Shown: one piece after another, positions 18,506-29,211 of the stretch
How the letters are laid out: each line of letters begins with the position of its first letter
Numbering within the stretch: the stretch's first letter is position 1
NCBI RefSeq assembly: GCF_003202205.1
Contig: NZ_PDOG01000003.1
Location: forward strand, 509,403 to 573,402
Length of the DNA stretch: 64,000 bases
Reading direction: 5' to 3'
Source of the DNA: Halomonas sp. LBP4
GTDB lineage: Bacteria > Pseudomonadota > Gammaproteobacteria > Pseudomonadales > Halomonadaceae
Made by a program: the position numbers and the translations under genes
The notes under the pieces: model-generated
What the model saw: the letters and a program-made list of their open reading frames with translations, nothing else
What the model was told of the DNA's origin: nothing
Database searches by the model: none

Positions 18506-19389
18506 CAGCCTTCGTGACCCTTGCCCCCGACGCTTCACCTTCCGGCCATCGCTTCGATGCCGGCCGTCGCTGGGCGGCGTCGCTTGAACTCGCCTTCGAC
18601 AAGCGCAGCGGGGCGACCCGCATGACCCAGGCCCGCCATCGCGGGCCGTTGCGGGTCCAGCGTCCCTTTTACCCCGAGGGCCGGGAAGGCGCCTGCCATG
18701 TCTACCTGCTTCACCCGCCGGGTGGCCTGGTCAGCGGCGATACCCTGGCGATCACCGCCAGGGTGGGCAGCGGCGCCCGGACGCTGCTCACCACGCCGGC
18801 CGCCAACAAGCTCTACCGTGCCGACAGCCACGGCGTGGCCTGGGCCCAGCAGACCCGTCTCGAGGTGGCCGATGGCGGCATTCTCGAATGGCTGCCCCAG
18901 GAGACCATCGCCTTCGACGGCTCGAGGGGCGAGCAGTGCACCACCATCGCGCTCGAGGGCCAGGCACGCTGCCTGGGCTGGGAGGTCCTGGCCCTGGGCC
19001 GCCCGGCGAGCGAGTTGCCCTATGTTTCCGGGCGCATCGACCAGCGCTTTCGCCTGGTGCGAGACGGCCGGCCGCTGTGGCTGGAGCGCCAGCCGCTGGA
19101 CCCGCGTCACCCGCGCTTTGCCGGGCGCTGGGGGCAGGGCGGCGCCAGCGTCCAGGCGACCCTCTGGGCGGTGGGCCTCGAGGACGAGGCCGGCGCCGTG
19201 GAGGCGTTGCGCGCCGCACTGCCCGCGAGTTCACGCTGGGCGGTGACGGTGCGTCACGGCGTCTTGCTGCTGCGCTACCTGGGCAACGATCGCAACGAGG
19301 CCTGGGCGCTGTGCGAGGCGGCCTGGAAGGCGTTGAGGCCGCGGCTGACCGGCCGCGTGGCCTGTGTGCCGCGGATCTGGCTAACCTGA
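18502..19389 (+). CDS. ureD: Urease accessory protein UreD
   Basis: Urease maturation protein, 295 residues, which with UreF and UreG forms the complex that delivers CO2 and nickel to the apoenzyme. Conserved segments include KRSGATRMTQARHRGPLRVQ, the HPPGGLVSGDTLAI motif and EWLPQETIAFDGS. Its start overlaps the urtE stop, tying the urea importer and urease. A gap of 217 bp carrying an 80-bp palindromic repeat follows before ureA. Confidence 0.94.
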   Translation: MTAFVTLAPDASPSGHRFDAGRRWAASLELAFDKRSGATRMTQARHRGPLRVQRPFYPEGREGACHVYLLHPPGGLVSGDTLAITARVGSGARTLLTTPAANKLYRADSHGVAWAQQTRLEVADGGILEWLPQETIAFDGSRGEQCTTIALEGQARCLGWEVLALGRPASELPYVSGRIDQRFRLVRDGRPLWLERQPLDPRHPRFAGRWGQGGASVQATLWAVGLEDEAGAVEALRAALPASSRWAVTVRHGVLLLRYLGNDRNEAWALCEAAWKALRPRLTGRVACVPRIWLT

Positions 19390-19411
19390 GAAGGCTTTTG
19401 CGAAGGCTTTT

Positions 19412-19491
19412 GGGGTCAGACCCCGGCGGAGGCGTTTCCGCAAGCAATCAGCAGAAAACGGGCTTTGGTGTAATGGCTGGGGTCTGACCCC
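19412..19491. repeat. 80-bp REP-like element, copy 1
   Basis: It is bounded by GGGGTCAGACCCC (19412-19424) and GGGGTCTGACCCC (19479-19491), each a near-perfect palindrome, and spans exactly 80 bp like the three other copies in this window. The interior is the most diverged of the four. It sits between ureD and ureA, inside the operon. No transposase of the REP-associated type is present. Confidence 0.85.
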
Positions 19492-19606
19492 ATAGGGGCC
19501 ATGCCGTCGACATAGGCAGCGAACGGAAAGCCGACGCCGAGAAAAGCGTGGGAAGGCATCCCAAAAGCCGCCAGGCGCCGTTCTTACACCTTGAGGAGAT
19601 ACACCC

Positions 19607-19909
19607 ATGGAACTGACCCCCAGAGACAAGGACAAGCTGCTGCTGTTCTCGGCGGCGCAACTGGCCGAGCGACGGCGTGCCCGCGGCCTCAAGCTCAACT
19701 ACCCCGAGGCGGTGGCGCTGATCAGCTTCGAGATCATGGAAGGCGCCCGCGACGGCCGCAGCGTCGCCGAGCTGATGAGCGTCGGCCGCGAGATCCTGAC
19801 CCGTGACGACGTCATGGAGGGCGTGGCCGAGATGGTCGACGAGGTGCAGGTGGAGGCCACCTTCCCGGACGGGACCAAGCTCGTGACCATCCACGACCCC
19901 ATAGTGTGA
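19607..19909 (+). CDS. ureA: Urease gamma subunit
   Basis: Smallest structural subunit of urease, 100 residues, exactly the usual length. It begins [23 protein letters not shown] and ends with [15 protein letters not shown], both hallmark segments. GAGGAG precedes the ATG. It assembles with UreB and UreC into the cytoplasmic nickel enzyme that hydrolyses urea to ammonia and carbamate. Confidence 0.97.
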   Translation: MELTPRDKDKLLLFSAAQLAERRRARGLKLNYPEAVALISFEIMEGARDGRSVAELMSVGREILTRDDVMEGVAEMVDEVQVEATFPDGTKLVTIHDPIV

Positions 19910-19958
19910 ATCTGTGAGGAGAGAGGTGTTCCTCACGGCGACTGACAAGGAGCCACAA

Positions 19959-20287
19959 ATGATTCCCGGTGAGTATCAGTTACAGGACGGCGAGATCGAG
20001 CTCTGCGCGGGGCGTCAGCGGATCACCGTCGAGGTGGCCAACACCGGCGACCGGCCGATCCAGGTCGGTTCCCACTACCATTTCGCCGAAACCAACCCCG
20101 CCCTGCGCTTCGATCGCGACAAGGCCCGCGGCTGCCGCCTCGACGTGGCCGCCGGCACGGCGATCCGCTTCGAGCCGGGCCAGTCGCGCGAGGTCACGCT
20201 GATTCCCTTCGTCGGCCGCCGCCACATCTACGGCTTTCGCGGCGAGGTGATGGGAGCGCTCGACGGGACAGCGAAAGGAGACACGCC

Positions 20288-20291
<4 letters not shown>
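19959..20291 (+). CDS. ureB: Urease beta subunit
   Basis: Second structural subunit of urease, 110 residues. I start at the ATG at 19959 ([19 protein letters not shown]), with AAGGAG upstream, because UreB proteins begin with MIPGE; the frame is open further to 19914. Typical blocks [19 protein letters not shown] and [15 protein letters not shown] are present. Its stop overlaps the ureC start by four bases. Confidence 0.96.
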
Positions 20292-21989
<1,698 letters not shown>

Positions 21990-21991
<2 letters not shown>

Positions 21992-22013
21992 GCTACGAGC
22001 TACGAGCTACGAG
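21990..22013 (+). repeat. Tandem heptamer GAGCTAC after ureC
   Basis: Three copies of GAGCTAC in tandem (21990-22010), beginning within the ureC stop codon, followed by GAG. A similar heptamer array, GGCTTAC x5, is found at 33056. Function unknown. Confidence 0.75.
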
Positions 22014-22056
22014 CGGCTCGAGGCCCGTGGCTCGAAGCCCGAGACTGAGGTAGACG

Positions 22057-22578
22057 ATGCTGAAACTGACCGAACGCCTGGGCCCCATCGCGGCGAGCCA
22101 GGCTACCGACACCCTGACGCTGCCCTATGAGCTGCGCATCCGCGGGCGGCTCAAGGCGACGAGCGACAGTGGCCGTGAGCTGGGCCTCTTCCTCGACCGC
22201 GGCCCGGTGCTGCGCGACGGCGAGGGCTTGCGTGCCGAGGACGGCGCGGTGGTGCGCATCCACGCCGCCGTCGAGCCGGTGGTCACCGCGCGCATCGCCG
22301 CGGGGCTGCCGCTGGCCCGGCTCGCCTACCACCTGGGCAACCGCCATGTGCAACTGGCGCTGGGTGAGGACGAGCCCCCTTCACGAGGGCAGGGCTGGGT
22401 GCGCTTCCCACCGGACCATGTGCTGGAGGAGCTGGCCGAGCTGCTGGGGGCGACGCTCGAGCATCACGAGGCACCCTTCGACCCCGAGCCGGGTGCCTAT
22501 ACCCAGGGAGGGCACTCGCACGGTCATTCGCACCCGCATGGCCACGCCCATGATCACGACCATGACCATGCATACTGA
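22057..22578 (+). CDS. ureE: Urease accessory protein UreE, nickel metallochaperone
   Basis: Nickel-binding chaperone of 173 residues that passes nickel to UreG/UreC. The amino-terminal domain has LTLPYELRIRGRLKATSDSGRELGLFLDRGPVLRDGE, and the central domain has AYHLGNRHVQL, with the conserved metal-binding histidine. The carboxyl tail from about residue 155 is rich in histidine (about ten His within twenty residues), giving extra nickel capacity as in Klebsiella UreE. ureF starts within its last codons. Confidence 0.95.
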   Translation: MLKLTERLGPIAASQATDTLTLPYELRIRGRLKATSDSGRELGLFLDRGPVLRDGEGLRAEDGAVVRIHAAVEPVVTARIAAGLPLARLAYHLGNRHVQLALGEDEPPSRGQGWVRFPPDHVLEELAELLGATLEHHEAPFDPEPGAYTQGGHSHGHSHPHGHAHDHDHDHAY

Positions 22579-23272
22579 GTGGCCTGGCGAAGCGGGGCAG
22601 ACGCAGGATGATCTGGCGTTACTGGGGCTGCTGCAACTGGTCAGCCCGGCCCTGCCCATCGGCGCCTTTGCCTTCTCCCAGGGCCTGGAGAGCGCCTTCG
22701 AACTCGGTTGGGTCAGCGACGAGGCGAGCCTCGGCGAGTGGCTCGCCGGCGTACTCGAGGACGGCCTGACCCGCTGCGAACTGCCGCTGCTGGCGCGACT
22801 GCAGGGGGCCTGGGCCGCGGGAGACGCCGAGCGAATCGCCGAGTGGGACGCCTGGCTCGCCGCCAACCGCGAGACGGCGGAGCTTGCCGCCGAGGACGCA
22901 CGGCTCGGGGCATCGCTGGCACGTCTTCTCGGCAGCCTCGAGTTGCTGCCGAGCGAGCCGCCGCTGCCGCCGGGGGCCGGCTATGTGACGGTCTTCGCCT
23001 GGACGGCGCAGGTGCGCCGCGTGCCGGTGCGCCAGGCGCTGCTCGGTTTCGCCTGGGCCTGGCTCGAGAACCAGCTCGCCGTGGCCTGCAAGGCGCTGCC
23101 GCTCGGCCATACCGCCGCCCAGCGCCTGGTGGAGCGGTTGCGCCCGGCGCTGGTGACGGCGGTGGACGCGGCGCTGACGCTGGAGGATGACGACCTGGGC
23201 CCGGCATTGCCCGGCCTGGCGCTGGCCAGTGCCCTGCACGAGACCCAGTATTCGCGGCTGTTTCGGAGCTAG
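22562..23272 (+). CDS. ureF: Urease accessory protein UreF
   Basis: Partner of UreD and UreG in urease activation, 236 residues. The conserved start LALLGLLQLVSPALPIGAFAFSQGLESAFELGWV is clear. The gene overlaps the histidine-rich end of ureE: ATG at 22562 or 22568 are both possible and give almost the same protein; the frame is open further upstream but only as an out-of-phase reading of ureE. A 475-bp gap with two repeat copies separates it from ureG. Confidence 0.93.
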   Translation: MTMHTEWPGEAGQTQDDLALLGLLQLVSPALPIGAFAFSQGLESAFELGWVSDEASLGEWLAGVLEDGLTRCELPLLARLQGAWAAGDAERIAEWDAWLAANRETAELAAEDARLGASLARLLGSLELLPSEPPLPPGAGYVTVFAWTAQVRRVPVRQALLGFAWAWLENQLAVACKALPLGHTAAQRLVERLRPALVTAVDAALTLEDDDLGPALPGLALASALHETQYSRLFRS

Positions 23273-23321
23273 AGGGAAGAGGGAAGAAGTGGAGCCTTGG
23301 GGGGGCAGACCCTGAGGCATC

Positions 23322-23475
23322 CCCAGAAATATTTAAGCATTATCAATGCGTTGAGAATGGATGGGTGGCAGGCTGCCAGCGCTGCCGGTCCCTATGGGGT
23401 CAGACCCCGGCGGCGTCGAATCCGCTCGCAAGACGCACCATGACGGGCTTCGCGACTTGGCTGGGGTCTGACCCC
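23322..23475. repeat. REP-like element copy 2 with extended left homology
   Basis: The 80-bp core is 23396-23475, bounded by GGGGTCAGACCCC and GGGGTCTGACCCC. About 75 bp to the left are also shared with copy 4 near 48977-49051, including GCATTATCAATGCGTTG and GCCAGCGCTGCCGGTCCC. So the mobile or recombining unit is larger than the palindromic core. It lies between ureF and ureG. Confidence 0.85.
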
Positions 23476-23582
23476 ATAGGAGCCTTGAGTGTCAGACTCT
23501 GAGGAATTCCCAGGAGTCTTACTGAAAAATCAGTATGTTGAAGATGTTCTGGCGGTGGGCTGCCAGCGCTGGGAGGCCCTAG

Positions 23583-23662
23583 GGGGTCAGACCCCGGCGG
23601 TGTCGAATCCGCTCGCCAGGTGCACCATGACAAGCCCGGTAACTCGGCTGGGGTCTGACCCC
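23583..23662. repeat. 80-bp REP-like element, copy 3
   Basis: Core bounded by GGGGTCAGACCCC (23583-23595) and GGGGTCTGACCCC (23650-23662), 108 bp after copy 2 in the same orientation. A shortened form of the left flank (GCTGCCAGCGCTGGGAGGCC) precedes it. The rest of the 23273-23747 gap holds only this repeat pair and short A/G-rich sequence. Confidence 0.85.
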
Positions 23663-23747
23663 ATAGGGGCGGGTCTCGGCGTCTGGTAGATCGCGACTGG
23701 GATGACCCTGAGAGAATGAAAGTGATTGATAGCACAGGAGCAACGAC

Positions 23748-24386
<639 letters not shown>

Positions 24387-24430
24387 TCCCGTCAACCACC
24401 GATTCAAGGATTACCCAGGAGATTGCCCTC

Positions 24431-24664
24431 ATGACACGTCATCTTTTCATCGTTTCCCGCGCGGCACTGGTTGCCGTTGCCGCCCTGCTGCTCGGCGCCG
24501 GCCTGGCCGTGGCGCATTCCGGGCACGAGGCCCCGGCGGTGCACAGTCATACCGGGAGTCCGGCACTGCTGGCGGTGATCGCCATGTCACTGCTGGGCGT
24601 CGCGGCCCTGGTCGCCTTGACCCGCTTCATCGTGCGCCGCCTGAGGCTGCGCCGGCAACCGTGA
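24431..24664 (+). CDS. Small membrane protein downstream of ureG, function unknown
   Basis: A 77-residue protein with a signal-like hydrophobic start (VAVAALLLGAGLAVA), a short histidine-bearing segment AHSGHEAPAVHSHTGS, one transmembrane helix and an arginine-rich end. It starts 44 bp after ureG with an AGGAG ribosome site and is probably co-transcribed. HupE/UreJ nickel permeases also begin with a signal followed by AHPGH, but they are about 200 residues with several helices; this could be an unrelated metal-related peptide or a much reduced relative. I do not recognise the family. Confidence 0.6.
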   Translation: MTRHLFIVSRAALVAVAALLLGAGLAVAHSGHEAPAVHSHTGSPALLAVIAMSLLGVAALVALTRFIVRRLRLRRQP

Positions 24665-24796
24665 TCGTCTCCAGCGGTACAGCGGCAGCGCCCGGCCCCG
24701 GCCGGGCGTGCTGCGTCATCGCATCCGGCAGGATATGCTGCAGCTGTCGGCGCCGCGGAGGCGTCGTCGCCGGGGATGCCGGGAAAGGAGTCCAGG

Positions 24797-26269
24797 ATGC
24801 GATCGTTCGGTGGCCGCCGTGGCGCGCGGTGGAGGAGAGGAGGCATGTGGCCATGGCTGGTCGTGGCGCTGCTGGTGGCCTGGGTCGCCATGGGTGCCTG
24901 GCAGCGCTTCAAGCCGCTGCCGGAAGGGATCGGACACGCCTGGCCGCAGCGCCCCGCCACGGGAGTGCGCTTTCTCGCCGACGAGACCTGGGTCGACGCC
25001 GCGGGTGAGCGTCGGGTCCAAGGCGAGATATTCGACGAGGTGCTTGCGCTCATCGGCCAGGCCAGGCGGCTGGTAGTGCTCGACATGTTCCTGTTCAACG
25101 ATTTCGCCGGCGCGGCGGAGAGCGACGGTTTCCGCCCGCTCTCGGCGGAATTGACCGAGGCGCTGATCGAGCAGCGGCGGCGTCACCCCGGGCTCATGGC
25201 GGTGCTGATCACCGACCCGCTCAATACCCTCTACGGGGGGCTCGACCTCGACCACCTACACGCCCTGCGCGAGGCCGGGGTGACGGTGGTGCTGACCGAC
25301 CTGAACCGGTTGCGTGCCTCCAACCCGCTCTGGTCCGGCCTCTGGCACCTGGGGCCGCGCTGGCTGGGCAACGGCAGCGAGGGGGGCTGGCTGCCCAATG
25401 CCCTGGGACCCGGGCGGGTACCGCTGCGCAGCTACCTGGCGCTGCTCAACTTCAACGCCAACCACCGCAAGAGCCTGGTGGTCGACCAGGGGGACGGCTG
25501 GGCGGGGCTGGTCACCTCGGCCAATCCCCACGATGCCAGCAGCCTGCACGGCAATGTGGCACTGCGCTTCGAGGGCGCGGCCGCGCTCGACCTGCTCGAT
25601 GCCGAGCGCCCGGTGGCCCGCTGGTCGGGCGTGGCGCTGCCCGCCCCCCGGCCACCCGTGGCCACCGCCGCGGCCGGTACGGCGCACCTCCAGGTCCTCA
25701 CCGAGGGGACGATTCGCGATGCCCTGCTGGCCGCCCTGGCGCGGGCCGAATCCGGCGACCGGCTCGATATCGCGGTCTTCTACCTCGCCCACCGCGGCGT
25801 GATCGAGGCCCTGCTGGCGGCCCACTCGCGCGGTGCCGACATCCGGGTGCTGCTCGACCCCAACCGCGATGCCTTCGGCCTCGAGAAGGGCGGCATTCCC
25901 AACCGGCCGGTGGCGCGGGAGCTCCATGAAGCCGGCATCGCGGTGCGCTGGTGTGCCACCCGCGGCGAGCAGTGCCACAGCAAGCTGCTGCTGCGACGGC
26001 CGGCGGGGGAGGGCGAGGCCGAGATGATCCTCGGTTCGGCCAACTTCACCCGGCGCAACCTCGACGACCTCAACCTGGAGACCAGCGTGCGCCTGGTCGG
26101 GCCGGTCGAGACGCCGGCGCTGCGCGAGGCCGGCGACTTCTTCGAACGGCGCTGGCACTCGACGCCGCAGCGGGTCACCAGCGAGCCCTTCGCGGCCCAC
26201 GACGAGGCGACTACCTGGCAGCGTCTGCGCTATCGGGTGATGGAGGCCACCGGCCTCTCGACCTTCTGA
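24797..26269 (+). CDS. Phospholipase D-like domain protein, membrane anchored
   Basis: A 490-residue protein with one amino-terminal transmembrane helix (about 18-34) and two PLD half-sites. The first has H223xK225 in NHRKSLVVD and the partner SANPHD; the second has H394xK396 in CHSKLLL with SANFTRRNLDD. Both halves therefore look catalytically competent. The start at 24797 follows GGAAAGGAG; an upstream in-frame ATG at 24776 lacks a good site. The family includes cardiolipin synthases and nucleases; the actual substrate, probably membrane lipid, is not evident. Confidence 0.85.
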   Translation: MRSFGGRRGARWRRGGMWPWLVVALLVAWVAMGAWQRFKPLPEGIGHAWPQRPATGVRFLADETWVDAAGERRVQGEIFDEVLALIGQARRLVVLDMFLFNDFAGAAESDGFRPLSAELTEALIEQRRRHPGLMAVLITDPLNTLYGGLDLDHLHALREAGVTVVLTDLNRLRASNPLWSGLWHLGPRWLGNGSEGGWLPNALGPGRVPLRSYLALLNFNANHRKSLVVDQGDGWAGLVTSANPHDASSLHGNVALRFEGAAALDLLDAERPVARWSGVALPAPRPPVATAAAGTAHLQVLTEGTIRDALLAALARAESGDRLDIAVFYLAHRGVIEALLAAHSRGADIRVLLDPNRDAFGLEKGGIPNRPVARELHEAGIAVRWCATRGEQCHSKLLLRRPAGEGEAEMILGSANFTRRNLDDLNLETSVRLVGPVETPALREAGDFFERRWHSTPQRVTSEPFAAHDEATTWQRLRYRVMEATGLSTF

Positions 26270-26338
26270 GTCCGCGACTTGACAGGGCCGGGCGCCCCGG
26301 CCAGCTTGGAAGGGGCCGATTCGACAGGGAGAGACGGC

Positions 26339-26566
26339 ATGGACAAGCTGCTGCTGGCGGTGAAGATCGCGATCACGGTGCTGGTGCTCATCCTCTTCGT
26401 GCAGAACATCGCCGTGGTGGAGGTGCGCTTTCTGACCTGGAGCCTCACGCTGCCCCTGGCGCTGGTGCTGGTGGTGATCTACCTGCTCGGCATGGTGAGC
26501 GGCCGGAGCCTGATGGGGCTGATGCGCCGACTGCGCGCCGACCGTGGGCAGCGGCCGCGGCACTGA
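26339..26566 (+). CDS. lapA: LapA family small membrane protein
   Basis: A 75-residue protein with two hydrophobic helices and the DUF1049/LapA pattern: VLILFVQNIAVVEVRFLTWSLTLPLALVLVVIYLLGMVSG. LapA works with LapB in control of lipopolysaccharide synthesis in enterobacteria, but DUF1049 proteins also occur elsewhere, and lapB is not adjacent. I start at 26339, with GGGAGAG upstream. It ends just before a MITE-like element. Confidence 0.75.
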   Translation: MDKLLLAVKIAITVLVLILFVQNIAVVEVRFLTWSLTLPLALVLVVIYLLGMVSGRSLMGLMRRLRADRGQRPRH

Positions 26567-26568
26567 GT

Positions 26569-26735
26569 CTAGCAGCCTGTCGGACTTAACACTGATCTAC
26601 TGCGAAACCCGGGCTTTCGGCCAATTTCATTCGATCTGATTCGTTAAATAGCTGGCTATTCGCCTCATCAGATCGATAAACTTGACTCGAAATCCGTATT
26701 TCTCGCGACGATCGGTCAAATCCGACAGGCTGCTA
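26569..26735. mobile_element. MITE-like element with 16-bp terminal inverted repeats
   Basis: A 167-bp element bounded by CTAGCAGCCTGTCGGA and its exact reverse complement (ends at 26569 and 26735). It is AT-rich against the surrounding DNA and contains a second inverted pair, CGATCTGAT (about 26632) and ATCAGATCG (about 26667). It has no coding capacity and fills the gap between two convergent genes. The ends resemble insertion-sequence termini, so it is probably a non-autonomous derivative; family not established. Confidence 0.8.
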
Positions 26736-26738
26736 GGG

Positions 26739-27674
26739 TCAGTCCACGTGGGTTACCGCCTGGCGCCTGGGGTCGATATGCCAGGGCAGGCCGAGGCGGG
26801 CGTTGCGCTCCAGCTCGGCGATCACCTGGGCCCCCAGCAGCAGGATGATGGCGCCGACCTCCAGGCTCAGCAGCACCACGATCAGGGTGGCCAGCGAGCC
26901 GTAGACCGCGTTGACGAGCGACAGGTTGGCGAAGTAGAGCACCAGCAGCAGGCGCACCCCCTCCCACAGCAGGGCGGCGACGAAGCCCCCTACCACCGCC
27001 CGCCTCAGCGCGATCTTCACCACCGGCAGCACCTTGTAGATGGCGCTGAACAGCAGGAAGACCCCGAGGAAGCTGGTCAGGTTGAGCATCGGCTCCGAGA
27101 GCCCCGCCATCGGGAGCTCGCGGCCGAACAGCGCCAGCCAGAGGGCATTCAGGGAACTCGCCAGGGTCACCAGCAGGGTCAGGGCCAGCAGGCCCGCACC
27201 CAGTACCAGCATGAAGGCATAGGGCATCAGCACCGAGACCCAGACGCTGCGGCCGGCATGGTGGGTGTCGGGGGCATGGAAGATGATCGCCAGGGCGTCT
27301 TCCAGCATGCGAAAGGCGAAGGAGCTGAACAGCAGCAGCACCGGGAAGCCGAGAATGCCGATGACGTCGCGGGAGTCGAGCAGGGCGCGCACCGCCTCGA
27401 TCAGCACCTCGGCATGGGCGGGGGCCAGGTGGCGCGCCTGGATCGCCAGCACCTCGAGCAGGTGCTGCTCGTCCACCACCCGGGCCAGCAGCACCACCAG
27501 CAGGGCGAACAGCGGCACGACGGAGAGCAGGATGTTGTAGCCCACGCCGCCGGCGAGCAGGATGCCGCGGTTGCGCAGGAAGGCACAGAGCACCCGCCAC
27601 AGGAAACCGACCACCCGCGGCAACAGGGTGAAGGCGAGGTGATGCGAGCGGAGAGGGGGCGGGGAGTCCGTCAT
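26739..27674 (-). CDS. YihY/BrkB family inner-membrane protein
   Basis: A 311-residue protein with six hydrophobic segments. The conserved YihY pattern is visible: RGILLAGGVGYNILLSVVPLFALLVVLLARV near the start, and GGFVAALLWEGVRLLLVLYFANLSLVNAVYGSLATLIVVLLSLEVGAIILLLGAQV toward the end. It was once confused with RNase BN; its biochemical role is unknown. It converges on lapA across the MITE-like element and is not evidently in an operon. Confidence 0.88.
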   Translation of the reverse strand: MTDSPPPLRSHHLAFTLLPRVVGFLWRVLCAFLRNRGILLAGGVGYNILLSVVPLFALLVVLLARVVDEQHLLEVLAIQARHLAPAHAEVLIEAVRALLDSRDVIGILGFPVLLLFSSFAFRMLEDALAIIFHAPDTHHAGRSVWVSVLMPYAFMLVLGAGLLALTLLVTLASSLNALWLALFGRELPMAGLSEPMLNLTSFLGVFLLFSAIYKVLPVVKIALRRAVVGGFVAALLWEGVRLLLVLYFANLSLVNAVYGSLATLIVVLLSLEVGAIILLLGAQVIAELERNARLGLPWHIDPRRQAVTHVD

Positions 27675-27875
27675 GTGCCATGTCGTCCATGAGGCTGTCA
27701 GGGCATCATACGCCGGTAGCGACGATCGCCGTCAATCATGCCCGCGCCGACCCGTGCATGGCATGTCGTCGGCCGGGACAGCATAATGAACGCCACCGGC
27801 AGTCGTCCGGACCTTCGCCGGTGCGTGGCTCGACCGGTCAGCCGGACATCATCTTTCTTCCGTCGACGAGGCATC

Positions 27876-28550
27876 ATGGCCAAATTCGAAGTGATCGGTA
27901 CGGCGAGCATCCCCGGTCGGGGCGGCGAGCTGCGGCTGCTGCAGCGCAATGACGAGTTCTCCATCCGCATCGCCGGCAAGAGCGGCGATCTGATGAACAC
28001 CCGCCTGCATGGTTCCGAGGATGCCCTGGCCGAGCTGGCCTGTGCGCGCATCGCCGACCGCTCAGGCGTGCGGGTGCTGATCGGCGGGCTGGGCATGGGG
28101 TTCACCCTGGCCGCGGCGCTGGCGACCCTGGGCGACGACGCCGAGGCGGTGGTCGCCGAGCTGGTGCCCGGGGTGGTGGAGTGGAACCGTGGCCCGCTCG
28201 GCGCCGCCGCCGGTCATCCGCTCGACGACCCCCGCACCCGCGTCAGCCTGGGCGACGTGGGTGCACTGCTGCGTCGGGAGCCCGGCGGCTTCGATGCCAT
28301 CATGCTCGACGTCGACAACGGCCCCGAGGGGCTGACGCGCGAGGAGAACGACTGGCTCTACTCGCCCGGGGGGCTGGCCGCCGCCCAGGAGGCGCTGCGC
28401 CCGGACGGCGTGCTGGCGATCTGGTCGGCGGGCCAGGACCCGGCCTTCACCGAGCGCCTGCGGCGAGTCGGCCTGCTGGTCGAGGAGGTCACGGTACGTG
28501 CCCATCGCCCCGGCAAGGGGGCGAAGCACCGGATCTGGCTGGCCTGCTGA
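27876..28550 (+). CDS. Spermidine synthase-like methyltransferase-fold protein
   Basis: A 224-residue protein with a Rossmann SAM-type fold: VRVLIGGLGMGFTLAAALA is the glycine-rich nucleotide loop and FDAIMLDVDNGPEG the next acidic loop. It matches the spermidine synthase-related proteins but lacks the full polyamine-site sequences, so a real aminopropyl transfer is unproven. I start at 27876 with a GAGG site; the frame is open upstream to 27738 but that part looks non-coding. Its stop abuts the next lipoprotein gene (ATG two bases on). Confidence 0.75.
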   Translation: MAKFEVIGTASIPGRGGELRLLQRNDEFSIRIAGKSGDLMNTRLHGSEDALAELACARIADRSGVRVLIGGLGMGFTLAAALATLGDDAEAVVAELVPGVVEWNRGPLGAAAGHPLDDPRTRVSLGDVGALLRREPGGFDAIMLDVDNGPEGLTREENDWLYSPGGLAAAQEALRPDGVLAIWSAGQDPAFTERLRRVGLLVEEVTVRAHRPGKGAKHRIWLAC

Positions 28551-28551
28551 G

Positions 28552-29157
28552 ATGCGACCGGGCGCCGCCGGTTTCCGGGCCCTGCCGCTGCTGCTCGCCG
28601 CGCTGCTGCTGAGCGGCTGCGCGGGGCGTATCGTGCCGCCCTCGGCCCCCGTCGATCCGGTCGATATCTACCTGCTCGACCATGGCCGCCATGCCAGCCT
28701 GGTGCTGCCGCGGCAGGGGGGCGGGATGGTGCGCTACAGCTACGGGGAGTGGGGCTGGTACGTCGAGGGCAGGCGGCACCTGCCGGCCGCGGTCTCCGCG
28801 ATGCTGTGGCCGACGACCGGCGGGCTGGGGCGCGGTGTCCACGAGGAGATCGACTCGCCCCACGACCTCCATCGGCTGGCGCCGGAGGGCCTGGTGGGCG
28901 TCTATCCCCTCCAGGCGGAGGCGGCGCGGGTAGCGGCACTCCGGCGCCGGCTCGATGCCCACTTCCAGGCGGAGGGCGTGACACCGACCTACAGCGCCGA
29001 GTTCGACCTCGAGTTCGTGCCCTATCCACGCGCCTACTGGCTGAGCCACCAGTCCAATCTCGTCGTCGCCCAGTGGCTGCGGCGGCTGGGCGTCGAGGTC
29101 AAGGGGGTACCCTGGTTCTCCGACTGGCGCATCGAGGCGCCGCCCGTGGCTCCCTGA
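28552..29157 (+). CDS. Lipoprotein, DUF2459-like
   Basis: A 201-residue predicted lipoprotein: LPLLLAALLLSGC gives a clear lipobox, followed by a domain beginning VDIYLLDHGRHASLVLP, reminiscent of the DUF2459 family (often seen near urease genes and described as urease-associated). It has further blocks YGEWGWYVEGRR and PRAYWLSHQSN. It starts at the first ATG after the preceding gene's stop and is likely co-transcribed with it. No catalytic role is known. Confidence 0.65.
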   Translation: MRPGAAGFRALPLLLAALLLSGCAGRIVPPSAPVDPVDIYLLDHGRHASLVLPRQGGGMVRYSYGEWGWYVEGRRHLPAAVSAMLWPTTGGLGRGVHEEIDSPHDLHRLAPEGLVGVYPLQAEAARVAALRRRLDAHFQAEGVTPTYSAEFDLEFVPYPRAYWLSHQSNLVVAQWLRRLGVEVKGVPWFSDWRIEAPPVAP

Positions 29158-29211
29158 CGGTACCCGAAAGCGGGTACAATCCACCTCCCTGCAGCCCGCC
29201 CGAGACCCGCC

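Noticed and set aside
24431..24664. HupE/UreJ nickel permease
   Set aside because: Only 77 residues with one helix after the signal; the multi-helix HupE body and its HPxxGxD motif are absent.
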